DNA of 42,106 nucleotides from an uncultured Zoogloea sp. (GCA_937967645.1 CALBTT010000058.1:1-42106); one strand, 5' to 3'. Counted from the stretch's first letter, positions 21,591 to 30,455 are shown. Numbers and translations are program-made. The notes: generated by a model not told the origin, from the letters alone.

Positions 21591-23669
21591 TCAGGCCAGG
21601 CCGGTGACGGCCAGGAATACATCGATCAACTTGATGCCGACGAAGGGCACCAGGATGCCGCCGAGGCCATAGACGGCCAGGTTGCGGCGCAGCAGGGTGG
21701 CCGCGCCGAGGGGGCGGTAGCGCACGCCCCTGAAGGCCAGGGGAATCAGGAAGACGATGATCAGGGCGTTGAAGATCACCGCCGACAGGATCGCCGAGGC
21801 CGGGCTGGCGAGGCCCATCACGTTGAGGGCGGCCAGCTGCGGATAGGTGCCGACGAAGGCCGCCGGGATGATGGCGAAGTACTTGGCGATGTCGTTGGCG
21901 ATGCTGAAGGTGGTGAGGGAGCCCCGCGTCATCAGCATCTGCTTGCCGGTCTCCACCACCTCGATCAGCTTGGTCGGGTTGGAGTCCAGGTCCACCATGT
22001 TGCCGGCCTCCTTGGCGGCCTGGGTGCCGGTGTTCATGGCCACCGCCACGTCGGCCTGGGCCAGCGCCGGGGCATCGTTGGTGCCGTCGCCGGTCATCGC
22101 CACCAGGCGGCCTTCGGCCTGATACTGGCGGATCAGGGCCAGCTTGGCCTCGGGGGTGGCCTCGGCCAGGAAGTCGTCCACCCCGGCTTCGGCAGCGATG
22201 GCGGCCGCGGTGACCCGGTTGTCGCCGGTCACCATCACCGTCTTGATGCCCATCCGGCGCAGTTCGGCGAAGCGTTCGCGGATGCCGCCCTTGACGATGT
22301 CCTTGAGTTCGATGACGCCGAGCACGCGCTTGCCTTCGGCCACCACCAGGGGCGTGCTGCCACGCCGGGCGACCTCGTCCACCCGGTGGCTGACCGAGGC
22401 CGGAAAGCTGCCCCCCAGGCTCTCCACCTGGCGCCGGATGGCGTCGGCGGAGCCCTTGCGGATCTGCTTGTCACCCAGGTCGACACCGCTCATCCGGGTC
22501 TGGGCCGAGAAATGGATGAAATGGGCGTTCAGCGCGTGAATGTCCCGTTCCCGCAGCTTGAACTTCTGCTTGGCCAGCACGACGATGCTGCGCCCTTCGG
22601 GGGTCTCGTCGGCCAGGGAGGCGAGCTGGGCCAGGTCGGCCAGCTCGGCCTCCTCCACCCCCTCGGCGGGCAGGAAGGCCGAGGCCTGGCGGTTGCCCAG
22701 GGTGATGGTGCCGGTCTTGTCCATCAGCAGCACATCCACGTCGCCCGCTGCCTCCACGGCACGGCCCGAGGTGGCGATCACGTTGGCCTGCAGCATGCGG
22801 CTCATGCCGGCCACGCCGATGGCGGAGAGCAGGCCCGCAATGGTGGTGGGGATCAGGCACACCAGTAGGGCCACCAGCACGGTGATGCTCACCGGCCGGC
22901 CGGCACCGGACACCTCGACGCTGAACAGCGAGAAGGGCAGCAGGGTCACGGTGACGCCCAGGAAGACGATGGTCAGGGCCACCAGCAGGATGGTCAGGGC
23001 GATCTCGTTGGGTGTCTTCTGGCGCTTGGCGTTCTCCACCATGGCGATCATGCGGTCCACGAAGGTCTCGCCCGGGTTGGCGGTGACGCGCAGCACGATC
23101 CAGTCGGAAAGCACCCGGGTGCCACCGGTCACAGCGGAGAAGTCGCCGCCCGACTCGCGGATCACGGGGGCCGACTCGCCGGTGATGGCCGACTCGTCCA
23201 CCGAAGCGACGCCCTCGATCACCTCGCCGTCGGCAGGGATCACCGACTGGCCGATGTCGCCGGCCTCCACCACCACCACGTCGCCCTTGCGCAGGTCGTT
23301 GCCCTGCACGAGCAGCCACTCGCCGCCGTAATGGGGCTCGAGCAGCTTCTTGGCCCAGATCTCGCGCTTGAGCCCGCGCAAGGAGGCGGCCTGGGCCTTG
23401 CTGCGGCCTTCCGCGAGGGCCTCGGCAAAGTTGGCGAAGAGCACGGTGAACCACAGCCATACGGCAATGGCGAGGATGAAGCCGGCCGGTGCATCGCCCT
23501 CCCCGCCCAGCGCCTGCAGCGCCAGCAGGGTGGTCAGGATGCTTCCGGCGTACACCACGAACATCACCGGGTTGCGCCACTGCACTACCGGGTTGAGCTT
23601 GCGGAAGGCCTCGCCGATGGCCGGCACGGCCAGGGCGGGGTCGAACAGCTTGAAGGTCTTCTTGGTCAT
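21591..23669 (-). CDS. kdpB: Potassium-transporting ATPase ATP-binding subunit KdpB
   Basis: A 692-residue P-type ATPase subunit of the inner-membrane KdpFABC complex. MDKTGTITLG carries the phosphorylated Asp317, SAITGESAPV is the actuator loop, and MTGDGTNDAPALAQADV the hinge motif. Six to seven membrane helices are visible, as in E. coli KdpB (682 aa). GAGGAAAAACC precedes the ATG. Confidence 0.97.
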   Translation of the reverse strand: MTKKTFKLFDPALAVPAIGEAFRKLNPVVQWRNPVMFVVYAGSILTTLLALQALGGEGDAPAGFILAIAVWLWFTVLFANFAEALAEGRSKAQAASLRGLKREIWAKKLLEPHYGGEWLLVQGNDLRKGDVVVVEAGDIGQSVIPADGEVIEGVASVDESAITGESAPVIRESGGDFSAVTGGTRVLSDWIVLRVTANPGETFVDRMIAMVENAKRQKTPNEIALTILLVALTIVFLGVTVTLLPFSLFSVEVSGAGRPVSITVLVALLVCLIPTTIAGLLSAIGVAGMSRMLQANVIATSGRAVEAAGDVDVLLMDKTGTITLGNRQASAFLPAEGVEEAELADLAQLASLADETPEGRSIVVLAKQKFKLRERDIHALNAHFIHFSAQTRMSGVDLGDKQIRKGSADAIRRQVESLGGSFPASVSHRVDEVARRGSTPLVVAEGKRVLGVIELKDIVKGGIRERFAELRRMGIKTVMVTGDNRVTAAAIAAEAGVDDFLAEATPEAKLALIRQYQAEGRLVAMTGDGTNDAPALAQADVAVAMNTGTQAAKEAGNMVDLDSNPTKLIEVVETGKQMLMTRGSLTTFSIANDIAKYFAIIPAAFVGTYPQLAALNVMGLASPASAILSAVIFNALIIVFLIPLAFRGVRYRPLGAATLLRRNLAVYGLGGILVPFVGIKLIDVFLAVTGLA

Positions 23670-23678
23670 GGTTTTTCC

Positions 23679-25475
23679 TCAGGCCCCCAGCCACAGCACC
23701 AGGTGCTCGACGATCGGCCCGAGGGCCAGGGCCGGTACGTAGTTGAGCAGGCCCACCAGCAGCACGGTGCCGATCAGCAGGGTGACGAACAGCGGGCCAT
23801 GGGTCGGCAGGGTGCCGGCGCCAGCAGGCAGGCGCTTCTTGGCGGCCAGGGCACCGGCCATGGCGAGCACCGGGACGATCACACCGAAGCGGCCAAACCA
23901 CATGGCCAGCGCCAGCAGCAGGTTGTAGAAAGGAGTGTTGGCGGACAGGCCGGCAAAGGCGCTGCCGTTGTTGTTGGCGGCGGAGGTGAGCGCGTAGAGG
24001 ATCTCCGAGAAGCCGTGGGCGCCCGGGTTGGCGATGCCCGCCCTGCCCGCCTCGCTCATCACCGCGATGGCGGTACCCAGCAGCACCAGCAGCGGCGTGA
24101 CCAGGATGGCGATGGCGCTCATCTTCATCTCGTGGGCTTCGATCTTCTTGCCCAGATACTCCGGCGTGCGCCCGATCATCAGGCCGGAGATGAATACCGC
24201 CAGGATGGCGAACACCAGCATGCCGTAGAGCCCGGTGCCAACCCCGCCGAAGATCACCTCGCCGAGCTGCATGTTCACCAGGGGCACCAGGCCGCCCAGG
24301 GGGGTGAAGGAGTCGTGCATGGCATTCACCGCGCCGCAGGAGGCGGCCGTGGTCACTGTCGCGAAGAGGGCCGAATCGGCACTGCCGAAGCGCGCTTCCT
24401 TGCCTTCCAGGTTGCCGCCGGACTGCAGCGGGCCACCCAGCTGATCCACCCCCAACGCGGTCAGGCGCGGATTGCCTTGCTGTTCGAAGCTCATCGCCGC
24501 AGCGGCTGCCACCACGAACATCAGGGTCATCGCGGTGAGCACCGCCCAGCCCTGCCGGCCATCCCCGACCATGCGGCCGAAAGTCACGCAGAGGGCCGCA
24601 GGGATCAGGAAGATCGCCAGCATCTGGATGAAGTTGCTCAGGGGCGTGGGGTTCTCATAGGGGTGGGCCGAGTTGGCGTTGAAGAAGCCGCCCCCGTTGG
24701 TACCGAGCATCTTGATCGCCTCCTGGGAGGCCACCGGCCCCATGGCCAGGGTCTGCACGGCCGTCTCTGCCGGCTCGGTCAGCACCGCGCCCTTGTCGTC
24801 GGACAGGGGCTGGCCGGCGGCATCGAGCCGAGGGGCGTCAAAGCGGGTGACTTCGAGGGTCGCCACCTCCCGGTAGGGATCGAGGTTCTGGATCACCCCC
24901 TGCCCTGCCAGCACGATGGCGATCAGGAAGGAAAGGGGCAACAGCAGGTAGAGAGTGGCGCGGGTGAGATCCACCCAGGCGTTGCCGACGGTCGCCGCGC
25001 TGTGGCGGGCCAGGCCGCGGATCAGAGCGACGACGACGACGATGCCGGTGGCCGCGGACAAGAAGTTCTGGACCGTCAGGCCAAGCATCTGTACCAGGTA
25101 ACCCAGGGTGGATTCGCCCCCATAGCCCTGCCAGTTGGTGTTGGTGACGAAGCTCACCGCGGTATTGAAGGCTGAGTCCGGCGTGACAGCCGGCATCTGC
25201 TGTGGGTTGAACGGCAGTGCCAGCTGCAGCCGCTGCAGCGCATACACCGACAGCACGCCAAGGCCGTTGAACAGCAGGATGGCGAGGGCATAGCGCAGCC
25301 ACCCCATCTCCTCGTCGGGGCGCACGCCGACGAGACGGTACACGAGGTTTTCGAGGGGGCGGCCGATGCGCAGACGCCCTTCCATCAGGCAGGCGATGTA
25401 CAGGCCAAGGGGTTTGGCCGAAAGCAGCAGGACGGCCAGGAAGGCCCCCAGCAGGAGCCACGCGTGGGGGCTCAT
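23679..25475 (-). CDS. kdpA: Potassium-transporting ATPase K+-binding subunit KdpA
   Basis: The 598-residue channel-like subunit has about ten membrane helices and selectivity-loop segments including NTNWQGYGGEST, GTNGGGFFNANSAHPYENP, CGAVNAMHDSFTPLGG and TSAANNNGSAFAGL, which bind K+. It is about 40 residues longer than the E. coli protein. The ATG at 25475 overlaps the kdpF stop by ATGA and has GGAGAAC upstream inside kdpF. The longer open frame upstream merely runs through kdpF in another phase. Confidence 0.97.
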   Translation of the reverse strand: MSPHAWLLLGAFLAVLLLSAKPLGLYIACLMEGRLRIGRPLENLVYRLVGVRPDEEMGWLRYALAILLFNGLGVLSVYALQRLQLALPFNPQQMPAVTPDSAFNTAVSFVTNTNWQGYGGESTLGYLVQMLGLTVQNFLSAATGIVVVVALIRGLARHSAATVGNAWVDLTRATLYLLLPLSFLIAIVLAGQGVIQNLDPYREVATLEVTRFDAPRLDAAGQPLSDDKGAVLTEPAETAVQTLAMGPVASQEAIKMLGTNGGGFFNANSAHPYENPTPLSNFIQMLAIFLIPAALCVTFGRMVGDGRQGWAVLTAMTLMFVVAAAAAMSFEQQGNPRLTALGVDQLGGPLQSGGNLEGKEARFGSADSALFATVTTAASCGAVNAMHDSFTPLGGLVPLVNMQLGEVIFGGVGTGLYGMLVFAILAVFISGLMIGRTPEYLGKKIEAHEMKMSAIAILVTPLLVLLGTAIAVMSEAGRAGIANPGAHGFSEILYALTSAANNNGSAFAGLSANTPFYNLLLALAMWFGRFGVIVPVLAMAGALAAKKRLPAGAGTLPTHGPLFVTLLIGTVLLVGLLNYVPALALGPIVEHLVLWLGA

Positions 25476-25564
25476 GAGAAGTTCTCCGGTTTGAGGAGGG
25501 CCGCCACCAGATAGACCAGCAGCGCCGCGGCGATACAGGCGCCAAGGATGTAGAGCCCGTTCAT
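25472..25564 (-). CDS. kdpF: KdpF small membrane subunit
   Basis: A 30-residue peptide, MNGLYILGACIAAALLVYLV followed by AALLKPENFS, consisting of one membrane helix and a short polar end. Length and the YLV-ALLKPE-F pattern match KdpF, which stabilises the KdpABC complex. It overlaps both kdpA and the preceding small gene by ATGA. Confidence 0.92.
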   Translation of the reverse strand: MNGLYILGACIAAALLVYLVAALLKPENFS

Positions 25565-25653
25565 CGCCCGCCTCCCAGGCGGTCGCAGCCGACCGCAAGG
25601 CCGATCACCAGCGCCACCATGGCGGCGGTGATCGCGAGGTATGTGAAGTCCAT
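25561..25653 (-). CDS. 30-residue membrane peptide at the head of the kdp operon
   Basis: The peptide starts MDFTYLAITAAMVALVIGLA and ends VGCDRLGGGR: one membrane helix with a Cys-Asp-Arg-Leu end. AAAGGGAC precedes the ATG, and its stop overlaps the kdpF start by ATGA. Similar short MDxxYL...C-RL peptides are known to precede kdpF in other bacteria, but no function has been assigned that I know of. Confidence 0.75.
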   Translation of the reverse strand: MDFTYLAITAAMVALVIGLAVGCDRLGGGR

Positions 25654-25736
25654 GAATGTCCCTTTCGAAGCACGGAAGTGAGTACCGTCATGCTAGGCAG
25701 GGCGGTATCAAAACGTTCGCAAAAGGGATCGCAGCC

Positions 25737-25759
25737 GTATAAAGGGCCTGTAAAAATGC
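25737..25759 (-). promoter_or_regulatory. Candidate KdpE operator upstream of the kdp operon
   Basis: Read on the - strand, this stretch has CATTTTTACA followed by GGCCCTTTATAC. E. coli KdpE binds T-rich half-sites resembling TTTATA and TTTACA ahead of kdpFABC. The region is an AT-rich pocket about 85 bases upstream of the first ATG. I see no convincing sigma70 boxes in the right place. Motif resemblance only. Confidence 0.35.
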
Positions 25760-25811
25760 AGGAAAAATGTGGAGAAGGTGTCCCTTCAGTCCCCTGGCGG
25801 GCCCAGCATCC

Positions 25812-27284
25812 TCAGGCGACGGGCAAGCGCGCCAGGGCCCGGGCCAGCCCGTCAAGGCCGGCTTCGATCTCGGCCGGCGCCAGGCTGGCATACCCCAAGC
25901 GCAGCCCCCCGGGCAGGTCGCCGGTGGCACAGAAGGGCCGGGACGACGGTATCTGCACCCCCTCCTCCCGCGCCAGCCGGATCAGGGCTTCGTCGTCCAC
26001 ACCCGGATCAAGGCACAACCACAGGGCCAGCCCACCCGGTGGCAAGGTGAAACCCACCTGCGGCGGCAGCTGCGCCGCCAGGCCAGCCATCAGGCTCCGC
26101 CGCGCCTCATACACCCGCAGGGCGCGGCGGATGTGGCGCTTCAGCTCGCCGCTGTCCATCAGGTCGCTCACCGCCCGCTCCGTCACCGGGTTGCCCTGCC
26201 GGTCGATCAGCAGGATCTCCGCCGCGCAGCGGTCGATGAGGGCAGGCGCGCCGACCACGTAACCGACCCGCAGCCCAGGCGCCAGCACCTTGGAGAGCGA
26301 GCCGACATAGATCACCCGGCCCGAACGGTCGACGCTGGCCATGGGGAACATCGGCCGATGGGAAAAGTGAAACTCGTGGTCGTAGTCATCCTCGACGATG
26401 GCAAAGTCGAACTGCTCGGCCAGCATCAGCAACTGCAGGCGCCGCTCGGTAGGCATCAGCCGGGTCGTCGGAAACTGGTGATGCGGGGTGAGATACACCG
26501 CCCGGATACGCACGCGGCGGCACAGTTTCTCAAGCGCGTCGGGTCGCATTCCGTCGGCGTCCATGACCAGGCCGTGCACTTCCGCCCCGGCCACCTGGAA
26601 AGCCTCCCGGGCCGGCGGATAGCTGAGCGCCTCCACAGCCACATGGTCGCCCGGCCTCAGCAACAGACGGGCGGCCAGATAGATCCCCATCTGGCTGCCC
26701 CGCACGATGCAGACATTGTCGGGCCCGGCCTGCAGCCCCCGCTCATCGGCCAGCATGCGCGCCACGGACTGACGCAGGGCCGGGTCGCCACGGGGATCGC
26801 CGTAGCCCAGTCCGTTGTGCCGGGCCGTATCGATCAGGGCCCGCCGATAGGCGCGCCCCAGCACGTCATAGGGGATCAGCCGGGCATCCGGCACGCCATC
26901 CGAAAACGTGACCGCGGCCTGCGCCCCGACGGCCGGGGGGCGCTCCAGCAGCCGCCCGTACAGCCGGTACGGCGGCTCACCGGAAGCCAGCGGGCTGGCC
27001 CTTGGTAGATCCGGCGGCGGACCGGGCAGTCGGGCCGCCACGAAGGTGCCGCGGCGTCCCTGGGCACTCACCCAACCCTGGGCCGCCAGCTCCTCGAAAG
27101 CCAGCACCACGGTCTTGCGATTGACGGCCAGGTCTGCGGCGACCTCCCGCGTGCCCGGCAAGGCCGAGCCCGGCATCAGGCGGCCGCGACGGATCTCGTC
27201 GGCCAGGTACTGGGCGATCTGCAGATGCACCGGCAAGCTGTGGTCGCGCTGGATGGCCAGCTTCATCTTCCAGGGGCGGAGCAT
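25812..27284 (-). CDS. MocR/PdxR-type regulator (GntR winged helix plus aminotransferase-like domain)
   Basis: The 490-residue protein has a GntR-type DNA-binding domain (about 15-80: LPVHLQIAQYLADEIRRGRL, PGTREVAADLAVNRKTV) and a fold-type I aminotransferase-like domain (about 110-490). Lys332 in YVGSLSKVLAPGLRVGY is the expected pyridoxal-phosphate lysine, and EDDYDHEFHF supplies the cofactor Asp region. It is transcribed away from the reductase/M24 gene pair with 115 bases between, the usual arrangement for a MocR and its target. Effector unknown. Confidence 0.9.
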   Translation of the reverse strand: MLRPWKMKLAIQRDHSLPVHLQIAQYLADEIRRGRLMPGSALPGTREVAADLAVNRKTVVLAFEELAAQGWVSAQGRRGTFVAARLPGPPPDLPRASPLASGEPPYRLYGRLLERPPAVGAQAAVTFSDGVPDARLIPYDVLGRAYRRALIDTARHNGLGYGDPRGDPALRQSVARMLADERGLQAGPDNVCIVRGSQMGIYLAARLLLRPGDHVAVEALSYPPAREAFQVAGAEVHGLVMDADGMRPDALEKLCRRVRIRAVYLTPHHQFPTTRLMPTERRLQLLMLAEQFDFAIVEDDYDHEFHFSHRPMFPMASVDRSGRVIYVGSLSKVLAPGLRVGYVVGAPALIDRCAAEILLIDRQGNPVTERAVSDLMDSGELKRHIRRALRVYEARRSLMAGLAAQLPPQVGFTLPPGGLALWLCLDPGVDDEALIRLAREEGVQIPSSRPFCATGDLPGGLRLGYASLAPAEIEAGLDGLARALARLPVA

Positions 27285-27324
27285 GGGGACACCTGCATGG
27301 ACATTGATCTGGACCAGTCATTTT

Positions 27325-27345
27325 CCAAAAACTGGCGGTTTTTGG
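27325..27345. promoter_or_regulatory. Perfect 8-bp inverted repeat, candidate MocR operator
   Basis: CCAAAAAC (27325-27332) and GTTTTTGG (27338-27345) are perfectly inverted around TGGCG, in the middle of the divergent intergenic region. It is an AT-rich island in a GC-rich background. Position suggests a site for the MocR-type regulator controlling both directions. Confidence 0.45.
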
Positions 27346-27399
27346 TGGGCCAGCAGAATCCTAGCATGAGGGCACTGATGAACACCCGAGATCGCCCTC

Positions 27400-28473
27400 A
27401 TGCCCTGCCCCGCTCCGACACCCGATCAGGCCCCCATTCTGCCCTTCCGGCTGGAAGCGCTCACCCCGCTCAACCATGAAGTCCTGCGCCTTGAACTGAG
27501 CCAGGTCGCCGGCTCGCCCCTCACCTACCGGGAGGGACAGTTCGTCACCGTCCGCCTGCCGGACGGCACCACGCGCAGCTATTCCCCCGCCGACGCCTGC
27601 CGGGGCGACCGCCGCCTGGAACTGCATATCCGGACCCTGCCCGGCGGTCGCTTCTCCACCTGGCTGCGCAGCGCAGCGGACTGCTCCGGTGCCATCCTGG
27701 AGATCGGCGGGCCTTACGGCGAGTGTGTTTGGGCGCCCCCGGCCACCGATGGGGCCCCGCTTCTGCTGCTGGCCACCGGCACCGGCATTGCGCCGATCCG
27801 CGCCATGCTGGCCCGTCACCTGCCCCATGCGGACCTTCACCCGGTGCATCTTTACTGGGGCGGCCTGGACCAACCGGACCTCTACCTGCGGGACGAGTTC
27901 GCGGCCCTCGCCCTGCGCCATGGGCATTTCCGCTTCATCCCGGTGCTCGCCGCACCGGCCGGCCCCTGGGCGGGCCGCCGCGGCTACGTGCAGGCAGCCG
28001 CAGCGGACGACCTGCCCAGCCTGGAAGGCGCCCGGGTCATCGCCTGCGGCTCGCCGGCCATGGTCGAGGCAGCGCGGACCTTGCTGGTGGCTGCCTGCGG
28101 GCTCGCCCCGGACGCCTTCCACGCCGACGCCTTCGTGGCACAGGCCGCTTCTCCGGCCCCTTCCGGCGACGCAAGCCTGTGCCTCGAGGTGGCGCGTCCA
28201 CAAGCACCCGCCCGCAGGCTCGCAGCCCCACCGGGCAGCACGGTCCTCAACACCCTGACCACTGCCGGCCTGCTGCAGGGCGTATGCGGCGGCCAGGCCG
28301 CCTGCGGTACCTGCCGGATCGGCATTGATCCAGGTTGGCGGGCCGCCCTGCCGCCTGCCGGACGCAAGGAGGCCCGTCTCCTCGCCGCCCTCGAGAGCGG
28401 CCCCGACCAGCGCCTGGCCTGCCAGATCTGCCTCGAAGCGCCCCTCGACGGCCTGCGCATCGAACTCCCCTGA
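27400..28473 (+). CDS. Flavin-dependent reductase with C-terminal [2Fe-2S] ferredoxin domain
   Basis: The 357-residue oxidoreductase has an FAD-binding beta-barrel with RSYS (59-62) and GGRFSTWL (82-89), an NAD(P)-binding domain with ATGTGIAPIRAML (125-137) and IACGSPAMVEAA, and a plant-type ferredoxin domain with Cys296-x5-Cys302-x2-Cys305 and Cys341. It passes electrons from NAD(P)H through FAD to the iron-sulfur centre for an oxygenase or other acceptor. The oxygenase partner is not in the window. It is followed after 37 bases by an M24 peptidase gene, and the pair is probably controlled by the divergent MocR. Confidence 0.88.
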   Translation: MPCPAPTPDQAPILPFRLEALTPLNHEVLRLELSQVAGSPLTYREGQFVTVRLPDGTTRSYSPADACRGDRRLELHIRTLPGGRFSTWLRSAADCSGAILEIGGPYGECVWAPPATDGAPLLLLATGTGIAPIRAMLARHLPHADLHPVHLYWGGLDQPDLYLRDEFAALALRHGHFRFIPVLAAPAGPWAGRRGYVQAAAADDLPSLEGARVIACGSPAMVEAARTLLVAACGLAPDAFHADAFVAQAASPAPSGDASLCLEVARPQAPARRLAAPPGSTVLNTLTTAGLLQGVCGGQAACGTCRIGIDPGWRAALPPAGRKEARLLAALESGPDQRLACQICLEAPLDGLRIELP

Positions 28474-28510
28474 AACGATTTCTCCACCACCCTGTGAAAG
28501 GACCCACCCC

Positions 28511-29209
28511 ATGACCACCCAAGCCATCAGCAGCCCGGACCAGGCCCGCCTCGAGGGTGTCGGCACCGCCTTCGATCCGGAACGCCTCCTCCACGTCCGG
28601 AGCCTGACCCGTCAGGCGATCGAGCGCATCGCCGCCGCCATCCAGCCCGGCATGTTCGAGGAGGACGCCGTGGAGATGGCCCGCGACCTCCTCGCCGAAG
28701 CCGGCATGCTGCGCGGCTGGCACGATGTCTATGTGCGCTTCGGCAGCAACACCACCAAGACCTTCGGCGCACCCTCCGACCCCGGCGTGGTGCTCGGCCA
28801 GGACGATCTCTTCTTCATCGACATCGGCCCGGTCTGGCAGGACTGGGAGGGCGACGGCGGCGACAGCTTCGTGACCGGCAGCGATCCCGACAAGGCCCGC
28901 TGCGCCGCCGATGCCCGCGCGATCTTCCATGAGGTGCGGCGCAAGTGGCTGGCCGAGGGCGCGACCGGACGCGCCCTCTACGACTATGCGGTGTCCTGCG
29001 CCGCCGCCCGCGGCTGGGTCCTCAACATGGACCTGTCCGGCCATCGCATTGCCGACTTTCCCCACGCGGCGATCCACGAAGGCCCCCTGGCCGAGGCCGA
29101 CTTCTCACCCTCCCGGCTGCTGTGGGTCCTGGAGATCCACATCCGCCACCCGAGCGCAGCCTACGGCGCGTTCTTCGAGGATCTGCTGCTGGAGGACGAT
29201 CACTTCTGA
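28511..29209 (+). CDS. M24-family metallopeptidase-like protein (aminopeptidase P/creatinase fold)
   Basis: The 232-residue catalytic-domain-only M24 protein carries likely metal ligands Asp104 (FFIDIGP), Asp115 or Asp118 (GDGGDSF), His178 (SGHRI), Glu208 (LEIHI) and Glu223. It lacks the N-terminal creatinase domain. GAAAGGACC precedes the ATG at 28511, and the frame is open further upstream within the reductase gene. M24 members include aminopeptidases, prolidases and amidinohydrolases, and the substrate cannot be read from the sequence. Confidence 0.85.
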   Translation: MTTQAISSPDQARLEGVGTAFDPERLLHVRSLTRQAIERIAAAIQPGMFEEDAVEMARDLLAEAGMLRGWHDVYVRFGSNTTKTFGAPSDPGVVLGQDDLFFIDIGPVWQDWEGDGGDSFVTGSDPDKARCAADARAIFHEVRRKWLAEGATGRALYDYAVSCAAARGWVLNMDLSGHRIADFPHAAIHEGPLAEADFSPSRLLWVLEIHIRHPSAAYGAFFEDLLLEDDHF

Positions 29210-29268
29210 CACCCGCCTCAGGGAGGGCACCGTGCGGCCGGGCCCTGGCTTCGGCCCGCAGGATCGAC

Positions 29269-30162
29269 TCAGGGCACGAGAAGTACGTTGCACCCCGCCC
29301 CATACAGCACGTTGTGGGTGACACTGCCCAAGAGTCTTTCGTCCAGCACCGTGCCCCCATGCTTGCCGATCACGATCAAGTCGACACCGGTGCGCTCGGC
29401 CTCCTGGATGAGGACGGCCGCCGGGTAACCGTGGAGCAGCAGGGGGCTGACCGGCGAAGTGGCACGCAGGGCGCGAACCTGCTGCAGGATCCTTTGCTCG
29501 GCGCGGGCGAGCTCATCCTTCCGGTAACGCTCGATGTCCTCACCTGATGCGCCGGCCAGGCGCATGCGCCCCTCGAAGGCCACCGAGTAGGCATGCACGA
29601 GCTGGCGGCGGGCTTCCGGAAACCACGCCCCCGACAGTTCGGCGGCGCGCATCGAGGTTTCCGAGAAATCGGTCGCCACCAGGATGCTGAACACCTCGGG
29701 GCTGGCGGGGCGGCGCACCAGCAGCACGGGCCGCTCGGCACGCTTCAGCACCTTAAGGGCGGTGCCGCCGACCAGGGTGTCTCCAATCCAGTCCTCGCCA
29801 TGCTCGCCGACGACCAGCAGCTGGGCGTCCTCTTCCCGGCAGAAGGCGGCGATCTCGGTGGCGGCCCGCCCTGTCCGGGTCTCTCCCCTCACCTTCAGGT
29901 CGTGGCGCTCCGCGAGCTCCCGCACCTGCCGCGACAGGCGCTCGCGGGCGACCAGCACCGGCTCCATGCCGATCCACTGCTCAGCCTGGTAGAGGGCCTT
30001 GAGCGTGGCCCAGAAGCCATCGTTGAAGACATGCAGCAGGAGTAGCGCGGCCCCCCACCGCTTTGCCAGCAATGCCGCCTGCTCGACGGCCAGCTCCGAG
30101 GCCGGCGACAGGTCGGTTGCGGCAACCACCCTATCGATGGGTCGTAGTAATGGCGTATTCAT
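29269..30162 (-). CDS. Tandem universal stress protein (two UspA domains)
   Basis: The 297-residue protein has two UspA domains (about 8-152 and 157-297). The second has the nucleotide-binding pattern VIGKHGGTVLDERLLGSVTHNVL; the first has VVGEHGEDWIGDTLVGGTALKVL. GGGAGGGCATC precedes the ATG. It converges on the M24 gene, with a 6-bp CGGGCC/GGCCCG hairpin but no T-run in the 59-base gap, and diverges from the Mn2+-riboswitch transcript. Confidence 0.9.
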   Translation of the reverse strand: MNTPLLRPIDRVVAATDLSPASELAVEQAALLAKRWGAALLLLHVFNDGFWATLKALYQAEQWIGMEPVLVARERLSRQVRELAERHDLKVRGETRTGRAATEIAAFCREEDAQLLVVGEHGEDWIGDTLVGGTALKVLKRAERPVLLVRRPASPEVFSILVATDFSETSMRAAELSGAWFPEARRQLVHAYSVAFEGRMRLAGASGEDIERYRKDELARAEQRILQQVRALRATSPVSPLLLHGYPAAVLIQEAERTGVDLIVIGKHGGTVLDERLLGSVTHNVLYGAGCNVLLVP

Positions 30163-30257
30163 GATGCCCTCCCGTTCAGATCAGTCGATATCCATACTTA
30201 CTGACCGGGCACCCGCGCACTTCGTTCATCCCCTCGAGCTGGATGGCGCGCCAGGCT

Positions 30258-30286
30258 TGGACAGCGGCACCACTTTTGCGTATGAT
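30258..30286 (+). promoter_or_regulatory. sigma70-type promoter of the Mn2+ riboswitch operon
   Basis: TGGACA (30258-30263; 5 of 6 to the -35 consensus) and TATGAT (30281-30286; 5 of 6 to -10) are 17 bases apart. The predicted start (about 30293) lies just before the riboswitch. Confidence 0.75.
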
Positions 30287-30293
30287 GCGGCGC

Positions 30294-30400
30294 GTCATTG
30301 GGGAGTAGCCGACCTTCACCTGAAGGGGCCTGCGTCAACATACTTGGCCAACCAGCCATGGCGCAGGCAGTTCCCGAACCTGGCAAGACCTTTGACCACC
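30294..30400 (+). ncRNA. yybP-ykoY manganese riboswitch
   Basis: The two invariant loops of the class are present: GGGGAGTAGC (30300-30309) and CGTCAACATACTT (30333-30345), the latter followed by GCCATGGCGC (30356-30364). These loops form the Mn2+ site in solved yybP-ykoY structures. High Mn2+ turns on the downstream exporter gene. Location directly between promoter and a GDT1-family gene is the classic context. Confidence 0.9.
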
Positions 30401-30455
30401 CTCGCCCCCGGACTGGCCGGACGGGCGTGGTGGTCATTCGTCTCCGTCCGGCCAG
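30394..30455 (+). promoter_or_regulatory. Expression platform: competing hairpins ahead of the exporter start
   Basis: A strong hairpin pairs GACCACC (30394-30400) with GGTGGTC (30429-30435) and CGCCC (30403-30407) with GGGCG (30423-30427). Its loop contains CTGGCCGGAC (30413-30422), a perfect 10-base complement of GTCCGGCCAG (30446-30455), which reaches into the ribosome site AGGGAA (30454-30459). No T-run follows, so control of translation is more likely than termination. Confidence 0.6.

Noticed and set aside
21519..25175. Long + strand frames (449 and 614 residues) opposite kdpA/kdpB
   Set aside because: Antisense shadows of the kdp genes, rich in His, Gln and Gly with no motif.
29239..29258. 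Terminator between the M24 and universal stress protein genes
   Set aside because: A 6-bp CGGGCC/GGCCCG hairpin exists but there is no T-run on either side.
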